Both the position numbers and the translations under genes were made by a program. Below are positions 10,413 through 18,191 of a DNA stretch of 64,000 bases, in pieces. Under the pieces are notes generated by a model, which ran no database searches, was not told where the DNA came from, and saw only the letters and a program-made list of their open reading frames with translations. The stretch comes from CAVXUB01 sp963764805 (GTDB lineage Bacteria > Actinomycetota > Acidimicrobiia > Acidimicrobiales > Bog-793), in assembly GCA_963764805.1 (NCBI GenBank), contig CAVXUB010000003.1:62001-126000 (forward strand), written 5' to 3'. Positions within the stretch are counted from its first letter, which is position 1, and every line of letters begins with the position of its first letter.

Positions 10413-11801
10413 ATGGGTTTCGAGCTCGAGAAGTTGCTTGCCGAGAGGGAGGGGGAGAACTTCCGCCTCCATCAGATGTACATGAACCCGCAGATGCCGA
10501 AGGTCCTGAAGACCATCGGCATGGATCGTTTCTACGCGAGGGGAGAGGGCTGCTACCTGTACGACCGGGCGGGGGAGAAGTACCTCGACTTCCTCGCCGG
10601 CTTCGGCGTCTTCGCCTTGGGCAGGTCACACCCGACGGTGAAGAAGGCCCTCCACGACGCAATCGAGGCCGACCTGCCGAACATGGTGCAGATGGACTGC
10701 GCTCTCCTGCCGGGGCTGCTGGCGGAGGAGCTCGTCGGCCGTGCTCACGCGGGCATCGAGCGCTGCTTCTTCACCAACTCGGGTGCGGAGGCCAACGAGG
10801 CAGCGATCAAGTTCGCCCGCTACGCCACGCGGCGGCCCCGGGTCCTCTACGCCGACCACGCCTTCCACGGCCTGACCTATGGCGCGCTCTCGCTGAACGG
10901 CGGGAAGGAGTTCAGGGAGGGCTTCGGGCCGCTCCTGCCGGGATGCGACGAGGTGCCCTTCGGTGACGCCGAGGCTCTCGAGCGAGAGCTGCGCCGGCAA
11001 GACGTGGCAGCCTTCGTCGTGGAGCCGATCCAGGGTAAAGGTGTCAACGTGGCGAGCGAGGAGTACTGGCACGCCGCCGCCGCCGCCTGCCGGCGCCATG
11101 GGACGCTGCTCGTGGCGGACGAGGTGCAGACCGGACTGGGCCGAACCGGCAAGCTCTGGTGCCACCAGCACTACGGGATCGAGCCGGACATGATCACGGT
11201 GTCGAAGGCTCTCTCGGGCGGAATGGTCCCGGTGGGGGCGATGCTCTGCTCTGCTCAGATCTACGACAAGGTCTTCGACACGATGGACCGGGTGCTCGTC
11301 CACTCGTCGACGTTCAAGAGCAACCAGCTTGCGATGGTCGCCGGCTTGGCGACGCTGCAGGCGATCGACGAGGAGGAGATCGTCGAGCGGGCACGCCGCA
11401 CCGGAGAGCATTTCGAGAAGGCGCTGGCCCCCCTCGTCGACAAGTACGAGCTGTTCCATCTGGTGCGCGGCAAGGGCCTGATCATCGGTCTCGTCTTCGG
11501 CGAGCCGAAGTCGCTCACGCTCAAGGCCCGCTGGCGGATGATGGAGACGGCGCGGAGGGGCCTGTTCTCCCAGCTCATCGTCGTGCCCTTGTTCCACCGC
11601 CACCGCATCCTCACGCAGGTCGCCGGCGACAACATGAACGTCGTCAAGTTGCTCCCACCGCTGATCGCGGGAGAGGAGGAGGTCGAGTACTTCGTGGGGG
11701 CTCTGGACGACGTCCTCGCCGACGCGCATCGCAACTCGGGCCTCCTTTTCGAGTTCGGCAAGACGCTCGTGAAGAGCGCCGTCAGGCGAGAGCACGGCTG
11801 A
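10413..11801 (+). CDS. Class III PLP aminotransferase, HpnO-like
   Basis: 462 residues. Motifs: GEGCYLYDRAGEKYLDFLAG, FFTNSGAEANEAAIKFAR, DHAFHGLTYGALSLNG, FVVEPIQGKGVNV, VADEVQTGLGRTG and the PLP-lysine segment ITVSKALSGGMVPVGAM. ATG 10413 follows GGAGGGAGCGGAG and is preferred to the in-frame GTG at 10398. The overall pattern recalls ornithine/acetylornithine-type and HpnO-type (aminobacteriohopanetriol) aminotransferases. The next gene, 8 nt downstream, encodes an HpnA-like epimerase, which favours a lipid or hopanoid-related role, but no squalene-hopene cyclase or other hpn gene is in the window. It is divergent from lat, and its substrate is uncertain. Confidence 0.8.
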   Translation: MGFELEKLLAEREGENFRLHQMYMNPQMPKVLKTIGMDRFYARGEGCYLYDRAGEKYLDFLAGFGVFALGRSHPTVKKALHDAIEADLPNMVQMDCALLPGLLAEELVGRAHAGIERCFFTNSGAEANEAAIKFARYATRRPRVLYADHAFHGLTYGALSLNGGKEFREGFGPLLPGCDEVPFGDAEALERELRRQDVAAFVVEPIQGKGVNVASEEYWHAAAAACRRHGTLLVADEVQTGLGRTGKLWCHQHYGIEPDMITVSKALSGGMVPVGAMLCSAQIYDKVFDTMDRVLVHSSTFKSNQLAMVAGLATLQAIDEEEIVERARRTGEHFEKALAPLVDKYELFHLVRGKGLIIGLVFGEPKSLTLKARWRMMETARRGLFSQLIVVPLFHRHRILTQVAGDNMNVVKLLPPLIAGEEEVEYFVGALDDVLADAHRNSGLLFEFGKTLVKSAVRREHG

Positions 11802-11808
11802 CGCGGCG

Positions 11809-12909
11809 TTGCGGGAGCTGAGGAGCGGCGACCGGGTCCTCGTCACGGGAGCCACCGGTTTCATCGGCTCGGCACTGACCCGACTCCTGCTTGATCGCGG
11901 GGTGAAGGTGACCGTGCTGGTGCAGCCCGGATCGCCAGAAGGAGGTGTTGCCGGGCTCGACGTCGAGCAGGCCGTATCCGATCTTCGTGACGCGGGTGGT
12001 GTCCGGCAGGCTGTGGAAGGCCAGCGCCTCGTCTTCCACATGGCGGCCGTCTACCGGTTCTGGACGCCGGATCCAGCTGAGTTCTACGACGTCAACGTTG
12101 GCGGCACGCGCAACGTCCTGGCGGCCGCAGCCGAAGCCGGCTGCGAACGAGTCGTCTATACCAGCACCGTCGGCACACTCGGACCGCCCGAACCCTCTGC
12201 CCTGCCGGTGGACGAGTCCTCCTACGCCCGGGTCGACCACCTGTTCGGGGCGTACAAGCAGTCGAAGTACGTCGCAGAGCACGAGGCTCTGCGGGCCGCA
12301 GCGGAAGGCCAGGACGTGGTGCTCGCGCAGCCGACCTTTCCCGTCGGCCCGCGTGATCACATCCCGACCCCCTCGGGCAAGCTCGTCCTCGACTTCCTCA
12401 ACGGCAAGATGCCCGGCTACGTCGACACGGCACTGAATGTGGTCGATGTCGAGGACGTGGCCGCCGGCCACATACTGGCGGCGGAGCGGGGCGCCAGGGG
12501 GCGCAGCTACATACTCGGCGGCGAGAACCTGGAGCTGGTCGAGATCCTGCGTGTGTTGTCCGCGCTGACCGGCCTGCCGGCTCCCGCCCGACGGGTGCCC
12601 ACCGGAGTGGCATTGGCGGCCGCTCGGATATCGGAAGTCGTCGATGGGCGGTTGTTGCGCAGGCCGCCGCGCGTCCCGCTCGAGGGTGCCTTGATGGCCA
12701 CCACCCGCATGGTCTTCGACGACCGGCGCGCCCGAGCCGAGCTCGGCTACCGGTCGCGGCCGGCCGCCGCTGCTCTTGAGCGATCAGCCCGCTGGTTCTA
12801 CGACAACGGCTACGTAGCGGAAGGTCGTCGGGCGCGGATGGCCTGGGGTCATGAGCCGAACGGGAACGCCGGTATCCCGCTCGAGCGGCCCGCCAACAGC
12901 TCTTCCTGA
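11809..12909 (+). CDS. NAD-dependent sugar epimerase/dehydratase, HpnA-like
   Basis: 366 residues. It is an extended short-chain dehydrogenase with the nucleotide-binding motif VLVTGATGFIGS near the N-terminus, a conserved TSTVGTLG strand and the catalytic pair in YKQSK. The stretches PTFPVGPRDHIPTPSGK, GYVDTALNVVDVEDVAAGH and YILGGENLEL match what I know of hopanoid-associated sugar epimerases (HpnA). The start is a TTG 8 nt after the aminotransferase stop, so the two are probably co-transcribed. The C-terminal 25 residues are Pro/Ser/Arg-rich and lack family features. A dihydroflavonol-reductase-like activity cannot be excluded. Confidence 0.8.
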   Translation: MRELRSGDRVLVTGATGFIGSALTRLLLDRGVKVTVLVQPGSPEGGVAGLDVEQAVSDLRDAGGVRQAVEGQRLVFHMAAVYRFWTPDPAEFYDVNVGGTRNVLAAAAEAGCERVVYTSTVGTLGPPEPSALPVDESSYARVDHLFGAYKQSKYVAEHEALRAAAEGQDVVLAQPTFPVGPRDHIPTPSGKLVLDFLNGKMPGYVDTALNVVDVEDVAAGHILAAERGARGRSYILGGENLELVEILRVLSALTGLPAPARRVPTGVALAAARISEVVDGRLLRRPPRVPLEGALMATTRMVFDDRRARAELGYRSRPAAAALERSARWFYDNGYVAEGRRARMAWGHEPNGNAGIPLERPANSSS

Positions 12910-13103
12910 CGTGCCAGGAGGTCGCCAGGCGTCCAGGCACCGTCACGTGTGAGCGAGGCCGCGGGCGTGGGCCCACCGATCAGGTGCACCGCTCCTCCCC
13001 AGCCGACGGCCGCCCCCTCCGCGGGCGAGCAGCAGCGCCTCCTGGCGTCCGATGCGCGTCCGGCCGCCGTGACGAGGGCCACGTTGCCGTCGAGGAGCCC
13101 CAC
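12849..13103 (-). pseudogene. Short-chain dehydrogenase remnant (frameshifted, internally deleted)
   Basis: The 84-codon frame begins MGLLDGNVALVTAAGR, which is the start of an actinobacterial SDR (normally VTGAGRGIGR). The next bases spell RIGRQEALLLA only in the adjacent frame, after which the first frame resumes with AEGAAV. That gives two compensating indels within 40 nt. The rest (HLIGGPTPAASLTRDGAWTP and onward) looks like the far C-terminal tail of such enzymes, so about 200 residues appear to be missing. The remnant overlaps the 3' end of the epimerase gene by 61 nt, and its stop lies inside that gene. A functional product is unlikely. Confidence 0.6.
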
Positions 13104-13185
13104 TGGTCCTTCTTGTCAGTCGGTGCGCTGCTGCCGCTGCTGCCAGTGCTCCACTCTCCCCGCCCGGCAGCTGACAGACTGGCGC

Positions 13186-13225
13186 CGGAAGATCCCGGGC
13201 AGCATCGGAAGATCCCGGGCAGCAT
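13186..13225. repeat. Two tandem copies of a 20-bp unit
   Basis: The 20-nt unit CGGAAGATCCCGGGCAGCAT occurs at 13186-13205 and again at 13206-13225 without mismatch. Each unit contains the palindrome GATCCCGGG/ATC core. The pair lies 67 nt upstream of the lipoprotein gene start at 13292, in the gap left by the dehydrogenase remnant. It could be an operator pair or simple slippage. Confidence 0.8.
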
Positions 13226-13291
13226 TGCCGGGTCGTTCTCTAGGGGTCAAACTCGCCTGCCGGGAACCTGACTTTGGAGGAACCGCCACAC

Positions 13292-14419
13292 GTGTCGAGC
13301 AAGCTCTGGAGCCTCTCGGCCCTGGCGACGCTCGTCGTGGGCGGGGCTTTGGCGGCGGCGGGGTGCACGAGCGCCACGCCCGCGGTTCGCGCCGGCACGA
13401 GCTCGAGCTCCACCTCGACCACCTCCAGCGCGACGTCGCTTCCGGTACCCATCCAAGTGGGGGGCACGGATCCTACGGGACCGGGTTCGTTCCTCGGGCC
13501 GGTGCTGCGAGTGGACGTGATTCCCGTACCCGCCGGGCAGTTGCTACCTCCAGGGCCGCCCGCCCCTCCGCCTGGGAGCCTCCCGGCCACGACGGCGGGA
13601 AGCTCGGGCGGAAGCGTCGTCACGTCCACCACGCTGCCTCGCCCGTCCGTCACCATCGGCTACCGCCAGTTCGGGAGCGGTCCCGACTTGTTGCTCGTGG
13701 CCGGCCAGGACGCCTCGATGGGCTGGTGGCCTCCCTCCCTCCTGTCCGCTCTGGCGCAGAACTACCACGTGACGATCTTCGACCTGCCGAGCGTCGGGTA
13801 CTCAGGCCAGGACGATCTCGCTCCTCCGTCGGTGGATTCCTACGCCGACCTCACGGCCGGGTTGATCGACGCCCTCGGTCTCAAGGCACCGGTGGTCCTC
13901 GGTTGGGGCCTCGGTGGCGAGACCGCCCTGGCCATGCAGGCGCGACACCCTGGGGTCGCTTCCAGCCTCGTCGTCGTCGACTCCAGCGCCGGAGGGCCGC
14001 AGGGGACGCCGCCTGCGGCGTCTGTGGCGGCGCAGCTGGCCGATCCGACTGAGACTGCGATGTCCCTCGGCACACTGTTGTTCGGAAAGGACTCCCTGTC
14101 CCGCCGCCACTGGTTCGACGATCTCTCACTGGTTCCGCCCGACGACGTCCTGGATGCCACGATCAGCGAGCAGGCTGCCGTTCAGGCCGCTTGGTGGAGG
14201 CAGGGGCTCACGGCCACCGAGGCGAGCCGGATCGCCGTGCCCGTGCTCGTCATCGAGGGGGAGATGGACGCGGTCTTCCCCCCGGCTAACGCTGCGGCCC
14301 TCGCAGCGCTCCTCCCCACCGCCCGCACCCTCTACCTCGCTGGCGCCGCCTACGCCTCGATCTTCGCGGACGCCCCGGCCTTCTTGGCGGCGCTGAAGAC
14401 GTTCACTACACCGGCCTAG
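13292..14419 (+). CDS. Alpha/beta-hydrolase-fold lipoprotein without catalytic Ser and His
   Basis: 375 residues. The N-terminus has a signal peptide ending in the lipobox LAAAGC (lipidated Cys near residue 25), followed by a Ser/Thr-rich linker and a Pro-rich stretch to about residue 115. The alpha/beta-hydrolase core then starts with IGYRQFGSGPDLLLVAG. The nucleophile elbow reads GWGLGG instead of G-x-S-x-G, with Gly206 where Ser is expected. The acid strand (EGEMDAVFPP) is present, but the usual GAGH motif reads GAAYASIF, so the His is absent too. A hydrolase reaction by the usual mechanism is therefore not expected, and a binding or scaffolding role outside the membrane is inferred. GTG 13292 follows GGAGG at 13276-13280. 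Confidence 0.75.
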   Translation: MSSKLWSLSALATLVVGGALAAAGCTSATPAVRAGTSSSSTSTTSSATSLPVPIQVGGTDPTGPGSFLGPVLRVDVIPVPAGQLLPPGPPAPPPGSLPATTAGSSGGSVVTSTTLPRPSVTIGYRQFGSGPDLLLVAGQDASMGWWPPSLLSALAQNYHVTIFDLPSVGYSGQDDLAPPSVDSYADLTAGLIDALGLKAPVVLGWGLGGETALAMQARHPGVASSLVVVDSSAGGPQGTPPAASVAAQLADPTETAMSLGTLLFGKDSLSRRHWFDDLSLVPPDDVLDATISEQAAVQAAWWRQGLTATEASRIAVPVLVIEGEMDAVFPPANAAALAALLPTARTLYLAGAAYASIFADAPAFLAALKTFTTPA

Positions 14420-14706
14420 GCGGGCCGGGCTTCGGCCGGCTCCACTTCGACGAGGCCAGCCGGCGCAGAGTCGAGGGCGGCGACGATCGCCTCTGCGAGC
14501 CGGCGTGCTGCAGGGGCCTCGAGCTCGAGCGCCACCCTGGCTGCCGCGCCGCGCGCCGGGTTCAACAGGTCGATGTTGAGCGTGTGGATCGGGCGGGCGT
14601 GTACGGGATGGTCGAGGTAGACGCTGGCGGTCGTGACCGGGAACCAGCCGGCCGGCCCCTTGGCACTGCCGCTCACCTCGATGACCTCGGTCCTATAGGT
14701 GCACAT
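14416..14706 (-). CDS. Small conserved protein, DUF6295-like
   Basis: 96 residues, beginning MCTYRTEVIEVSGSAKGPAGW and containing VYLDHPVHARPIHTLNIDLL. This resembles a small actinobacterial family of unknown function that I know as DUF6295. There is no signal peptide or membrane segment. The gene sits 9 nt downstream of the dienelactone hydrolase stop on the same strand, so the two probably form an operon. The His-rich DHPVHA segment could bind metal, but that is speculation. It overlaps the end of the lipoprotein gene by 4 nt, tail to tail. Confidence 0.65.
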   Translation of the reverse strand: MCTYRTEVIEVSGSAKGPAGWFPVTTASVYLDHPVHARPIHTLNIDLLNPARGAAARVALELEAPAARRLAEAIVAALDSAPAGLVEVEPAEARPA

Positions 14707-14715
14707 GTCGGCTCC

Positions 14716-15459
14716 TCAGGCGCTCAGGTGGCGACCGAAGAAGTCCCAGATCTTCTCCCATCCGTCCATCGCCGCCGCCGGGCGGTACGCGTCCCGGTTG
14801 ACGCTGAAGAAGGAGTGACCGGCACCCTCGTAGATGTGGAACTCGTACTCCTTGCCGTTCTCCTTCAGCGCCTTCTCCAAGATCTCGACCTCGGCGGGCG
14901 ACGGGTACTGGTCGTCAGCACCGAAGAGGCCGAGGAGAGGGCAGGACAGATTTACCGTCAGGTGGACGATCGGGCCAACCTTGAGTGGCATGCCCTCCGG
15001 TGGTTGACCGACGACGAAGGCGCCGTAACAGTCGACGGCGGCGTCCAGGTCGAGGCTGCAGGCTGCGAGGAACGACTGCCGGCCGCCTGAGCAGTACCCG
15101 ATCGTCCCGATCCTGCCGTTCGACGAGGGGAGCGCCCGCAGATAGGCGGCGGCCCCGGCGACGTCTCCGACGAGCCGCTCGTCGGGCACCCCCCCTTGTG
15201 CCCTGGCGATCGCGGCAGCGTCATCTGGTGCAGCGCCCGGCGCCTCGCGGCTGTAGAGGTTCGGGCATATCGCGAGGTAGCCGTTGACGGCGAAGGTGCG
15301 CGTGATCTCTTTGCTTCCGGCGTCGTAGCCGGGCATGTGGTGGATCACGACGACACCGCCGTACGGGCCGTCGTCCAGCGGCTGGGCCAGGTAGGCCTCG
15401 ATCTCGTCCCCGCCGTGACCGGTGATCGTCACCGTCTCGGCTCGAATCGCATCGGTCAT
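14716..15459 (-). CDS. Dienelactone hydrolase family protein
   Basis: 247 residues from the ATG at 15459. A longer frame exists upstream, but the family normally begins at about this point. The fold markers are GGVVVIHHMPGYD, the nucleophile motif IGYCSGG with Cys (typical of dienelactone hydrolases rather than Ser esterases), the acid in LFGADDQYPSP and the His in EGAGHSFF. The full triad is therefore present. Characterised members hydrolyse carboxymethylenebutenolide in chlorocatechol breakdown, but many act on other lactones or esters, and no aromatic-degradation genes are nearby. The small protein gene at 14416 follows in the same operon. Confidence 0.85.
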   Translation of the reverse strand: MTDAIRAETVTITGHGGDEIEAYLAQPLDDGPYGGVVVIHHMPGYDAGSKEITRTFAVNGYLAICPNLYSREAPGAAPDDAAAIARAQGGVPDERLVGDVAGAAAYLRALPSSNGRIGTIGYCSGGRQSFLAACSLDLDAAVDCYGAFVVGQPPEGMPLKVGPIVHLTVNLSCPLLGLFGADDQYPSPAEVEILEKALKENGKEYEFHIYEGAGHSFFSVNRDAYRPAAAMDGWEKIWDFFGRHLSA

Positions 15460-15566
15460 CTGTCGGAGGTCCCTTTCACGCTCGTCCTCGGCCCCGTCCC
15501 GATCGTTGCCTCTGGCGAGGAAGCTGGCAAGTCCGCCGCCGTTGAACGCGCCGCGACGCACGAACT

Positions 15567-15606
15567 GTGTCACCGCGCTGAGCGTTGGCGCTCAGTCAGA
15601 TGACAC
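15567..15606. repeat. REP-like 40-bp palindrome, copy 1
   Basis: Outer arms GTGTCACC/GATGACAC with one mismatch, inner arms CTGAGCG/CGCTCAG and loop TTGG. It matches the element at 15643-15682 over the full 40 nt with a handful of substitutions concentrated in the inner stem. It lies in the divergent gap between the dienelactone hydrolase and FkbM genes. Confidence 0.8.
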
Positions 15607-15642
15607 ACTTCGGCGGCACAACGCACCATCAGGAGCGGAAGC

Positions 15643-15682
15643 GTGTCATCGCGCTGCGCGCCGGCGCTCATTCAGATGACAC
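15643..15682. repeat. REP-like 40-bp palindrome, copy 2
   Basis: Outer arms GTGTCATC and GATGACAC are a perfect 8-bp inverted repeat. The inner stem (CTGCGCG/CGCTCAT) is weaker than in copy 1. The two copies are in the same orientation, 76 bp start to start, 71 nt before the FkbM start codon. Confidence 0.8.
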
Positions 15683-15753
15683 GCTTCAACCGGGGGAAGC
15701 GGTTTCACCGGGTGAGGAGCGTGTCGCCGCACCAGCGCGCATAGTCTGCGGCG

Positions 15754-16785
15754 GTGGGCCGGTCAGCCAGGGACTTCGTGAGCAGGGTCGTAGCCGGGCG
15801 GGGAGTGCCGGCCGACCCGCTCCCGCAGGGCGACCAGGCGACCGTGGCGGACGTGATTGCGGCCTACCGCCTGCTGCTGGATCGGGAGCCCGACGATGGG
15901 GGCATGTTGGCCTATCGAGCACGCGTCACCGCGGGCCTGACCCGCCGGGAACTGGCCGAGGAGCTCCTCACCTCGCCCGAGTTCGGTCGGCGCTACAGCG
16001 CGCTCGTCAACGCTCGCACCGCCGACGGGATCGAGATCGACCTGGGCGAGTTCCACATGGTGGTCGACCCTGATGACTGGGCTGTCGGTCGGGCGATCCT
16101 GACCGCCCATGAGTACGAGCCGGAGGTCACGGCTCGGGTCCGCTCCATCCTGCGACCGGGGGGGACGTTCGTCGATGCTGGAGCGAACATCGGTTGGTAC
16201 AGCTTGTTGGCGTCTGCCCTTGTGGGCTCCGGCGGCCATGTGCTGGCGATCGAACCGAACCCGGTCAACGTGAGGTGGCTGGAGGCGAGCCGGGCGCTGA
16301 ATGGTTTCGAGAACCTGGAGGTCTACACGGGGGCTCTGTTCGACAAGGCGATGTGGCTCGCCCTCGAGACCGATGCCAGCAACGGCCTCGTGATACCGCT
16401 CGACGAGCTGGCGGCGACGAGCCGCCCCGTGCGCTGTTCCTACGCCGTCCCGGCCATGCGGCTGGACGACCTGCTGGAGGAACACGGTCTGATCGACTCG
16501 GTCGACCTGTTGAAGGTCGACGTGGAGGGCGTCGAGACGAACGTCTTTGCCGGCGCCCCGGCTCTCCTCGGCAAGACCAGACCCGCGGTCGTCTTCGAGT
16601 GGTACCCCGATGCCCTTCTAGGGGCCGGCGGCACCGTGCCTGACGCACCGCTCGATCTACTGCGCTCGCATGGCTACGAGATCTCGCTTGTCGACGGAGC
16701 GGGGCCGCTCAGCAATGACGGCCTCGAGCGGGCGCGCATCGACTCCGGGAAGCCGTTGCTCGATCTGTTCGCTACCCCGCTTTGA
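15754..16785 (+). CDS. FkbM-type SAM methyltransferase with N-terminal DUF4214-like module
   Basis: 343 residues. Residues 20-75 (AYRLLLDREPDDGGM, ELLTSPEFGRRY) resemble the DUF4214 repeat often attached to surface-glycan enzymes. The methyltransferase core follows with SAM motif I FVDAGANIGWYSLLAS, the acidic strand LAIEPNPVN, and the FkbM signature LLKVDVEGVETNVFAGA and VVFEWYP. FkbM enzymes O-methylate sugars or polyketides, and with DUF4214 a glycan target is more likely. The start is GTG at 15754. The nearest glycan genes lie 3.7 kb downstream, so a link to that locus is possible but unproven. Confidence 0.85.
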   Translation: MGRSARDFVSRVVAGRGVPADPLPQGDQATVADVIAAYRLLLDREPDDGGMLAYRARVTAGLTRRELAEELLTSPEFGRRYSALVNARTADGIEIDLGEFHMVVDPDDWAVGRAILTAHEYEPEVTARVRSILRPGGTFVDAGANIGWYSLLASALVGSGGHVLAIEPNPVNVRWLEASRALNGFENLEVYTGALFDKAMWLALETDASNGLVIPLDELAATSRPVRCSYAVPAMRLDDLLEEHGLIDSVDLLKVDVEGVETNVFAGAPALLGKTRPAVVFEWYPDALLGAGGTVPDAPLDLLRSHGYEISLVDGAGPLSNDGLERARIDSGKPLLDLFATPL

Positions 16786-16786
16786 G

Positions 16787-17371
16787 CTAGTTGAGGCGCA
16801 CGCCGTTTTGGATCAGGAACGCACGAATCTGACCGCTGTGCTCCCTCACGTGATCCAGGTTCACCTGCACAAGCTGCGACAGGGTCTTGCCGGCGTGCGG
16901 GTGGCCGTCGGGGCAGGTGCCAGCCATCTCGGTCTCGCTCACGGAGGCGAGCCGCTCCCGAACTCTCCGCCGACCATGCTCGAGATAGCGGAGTAGCACC
17001 TCCTTCGGGAACACCCACCCCGGCAGCGGCGCGGCTCCGTCTGCAGCCCAGTCCATCTCCTGGGCTCCGCCCCGCACGTACTCGGGGCTCTGGAAGGTCT
17101 TCGCATCTGTGGTCACGTAGAAGTCGAGGAACCAGAGGCAGTGGTACACGATGCCGGCAACGGAGGAGTAGATCTGGATCGACTCATCGGTCCGCTCGAC
17201 GATCGGCTCCGTCCCGGGCCTCGGCCAGATCCACGGATCGGTCCGCCGCACCGGCCACATGCTGGCTTGCCACAGATCGTCGGGGCAGAGCCGCAGTGCC
17301 TCCTCGAGACGGTCGATCGCCTCGTCGAACTCTCCGGCCAGCCGGCTGCGGTTCATCGATGCATCGGTCAT
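16787..17371 (-). CDS. DinB family metal-binding four-helix protein
   Basis: 194 residues. DinB/YfiT-like four-helix bundle with candidate metal ligands in IVYHCLWFLDFY and in the C-terminal pattern LDHVREHSGQIRAFL, where two His are three or four residues apart. The N-terminus contains AIDRLEEALRLCPDDLW. Some members are thiol-dependent transferases using mycothiol or bacillithiol, while others have no known activity, and nothing here decides which. The gene ends 1 nt after the convergent FkbM stop. Its ATG at 17371 lies just beside the tRNA-Leu-like fragment. Confidence 0.75.
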   Translation of the reverse strand: MTDASMNRSRLAGEFDEAIDRLEEALRLCPDDLWQASMWPVRRTDPWIWPRPGTEPIVERTDESIQIYSSVAGIVYHCLWFLDFYVTTDAKTFQSPEYVRGGAQEMDWAADGAAPLPGWVFPKEVLLRYLEHGRRRVRERLASVSETEMAGTCPDGHPHAGKTLSQLVQVNLDHVREHSGQIRAFLIQNGVRLN

Positions 17372-17387
17372 CGAGTCAAATGCATAG

Positions 17388-17436
17388 CGCGGGCGGGGAG
17401 GCTCGAACTCGCACCCCTGGAGGCCCGGGACCTCAG
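17388..17436 (-). pseudogene. 3' half of a tRNA-Leu gene (GAG-like anticodon)
   Basis: Reading the minus strand, CTGAGGT (anticodon loop with GAG), CCCGG, a variable arm, GCGAGTTCGAGCCTCCC and the 3' acceptor strand CGCCCGC follow each other as in the intact tRNA-Leu at 18006-18087. The 5' half (acceptor, D arm and 5' anticodon strand) is absent from the sequence upstream, and the T stem has a C:C mismatch. It is a broken or scar copy 570 bp from the intact gene. Confidence 0.65.
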
Positions 17437-17548
17437 TTGCCGCTGACCTGGTCGGATGTGTCCCGCGAGGTTCTGACGTCCGCTGGAGTCCGCAGCTGGG
17501 GAATCCGGGTCCGCTGCCTCATCTCGGCCGGCCCTATAGGTTGTTCCC

Positions 17549-17932
17549 GTGTCGAGCATTCGACTTGGCGGAGTCTCGTTGGACTGTGAGGACCCCGCAC
17601 CATTGGCCCGGTTCTGGGCCGATCTACTGGGTGGCGAGGTTGTTCCCGTCTCGGAGGATGTCGTCGTGGTCAAGCTCGGGCACATCTTGGTGACGGCGAT
17701 GCGGGTGGAGAACTACGTCCCCCCGACGTGGCCGTCGGATTCGGTACCGAAACAGGCTCACCTTGACGTGGACGTCGACGATCTTGCGGACGCCCAACTG
17801 CGAGCGGTGTCCCTTGGCGCTGTGCGTGCATCCGTGCAGCCGGATCCAGAGACCTATGTGATCTTCTCCGATCCGGCCGGGCACCCCTTCTGTCTCACGA
17901 CCCAGATTCCTGAGGAGTGGTCTTCGGGTTGA
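17549..17932 (+). CDS. VOC superfamily (glyoxalase-like) protein
   Basis: 127 residues with the paired beta-alpha-beta-beta-beta modules of the vicinal oxygen chelate fold. Residues 1-55 start RLGGVSLDCEDPAPLARFWADLLG, of which LGGVSLDCEDPAPLARFWAD resembles glyoxalase-like domain 1. The second module has AHLDVDVDDL and VIFSDPAGHPFCL. The His/Glu metal ligands of true glyoxalase I are not clearly conserved, so the role could be dioxygenase-like, resistance-related or non-enzymatic. The start is GTG at 17549. It stands alone between the two tRNA-Leu sequences. Confidence 0.8.
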   Translation: MSSIRLGGVSLDCEDPAPLARFWADLLGGEVVPVSEDVVVVKLGHILVTAMRVENYVPPTWPSDSVPKQAHLDVDVDDLADAQLRAVSLGAVRASVQPDPETYVIFSDPAGHPFCLTTQIPEEWSSG

Positions 17933-18005
17933 GCCACGACGGCGGGCAGCGCGCGGCGCGGCAGTTGCCGCAGGCTTTCAAGAGCACCTCGCCAAAGCTC
18001 CGCAG

Positions 18006-18087
18006 TGCGGGCGGGGAGACTCGAACTCCCACCCCCGAAGGGACCGGGACCTAAACCCGGCGCGTCTGCCAATTTCGCCACGCCCGC
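18006..18087 (-). tRNA. tRNA-Leu (anticodon UAG)
   Basis: Complete 82-nt cloverleaf on the minus strand. The acceptor strands GCGGGCG and CGCCCGC pair fully. The anticodon stem CCGGG/CCCGG closes the loop TTTAGGT (anticodon TAG). A long class II variable arm is present, and the T arm is GGGAG-TTCGAGT-CTCCC. CCA is not encoded. Confidence 0.95.
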
Positions 18088-18191
18088 AACGCTCGACCGC
18101 AGGCGCGCCTGCCAGCCAAGCCCCTGCCAAAGGGTATCGTGCCCGACTTCAAGAGGGGCGTTCCGGTAGCACCCGCCCGTAGGATGCGCCA

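Noticed and set aside
14419..14440. GC-rich hairpin at the tail-to-tail junction of the lipoprotein and DUF6295-like genes
   Set aside because: Lies within coding ends and has no T tract, so it cannot be told from chance GC pairing.
17388..17436. Intact second tRNA-Leu gene
   Set aside because: The 5' acceptor, D arm and 5' anticodon strand are not present upstream, and the T stem has a mismatch.
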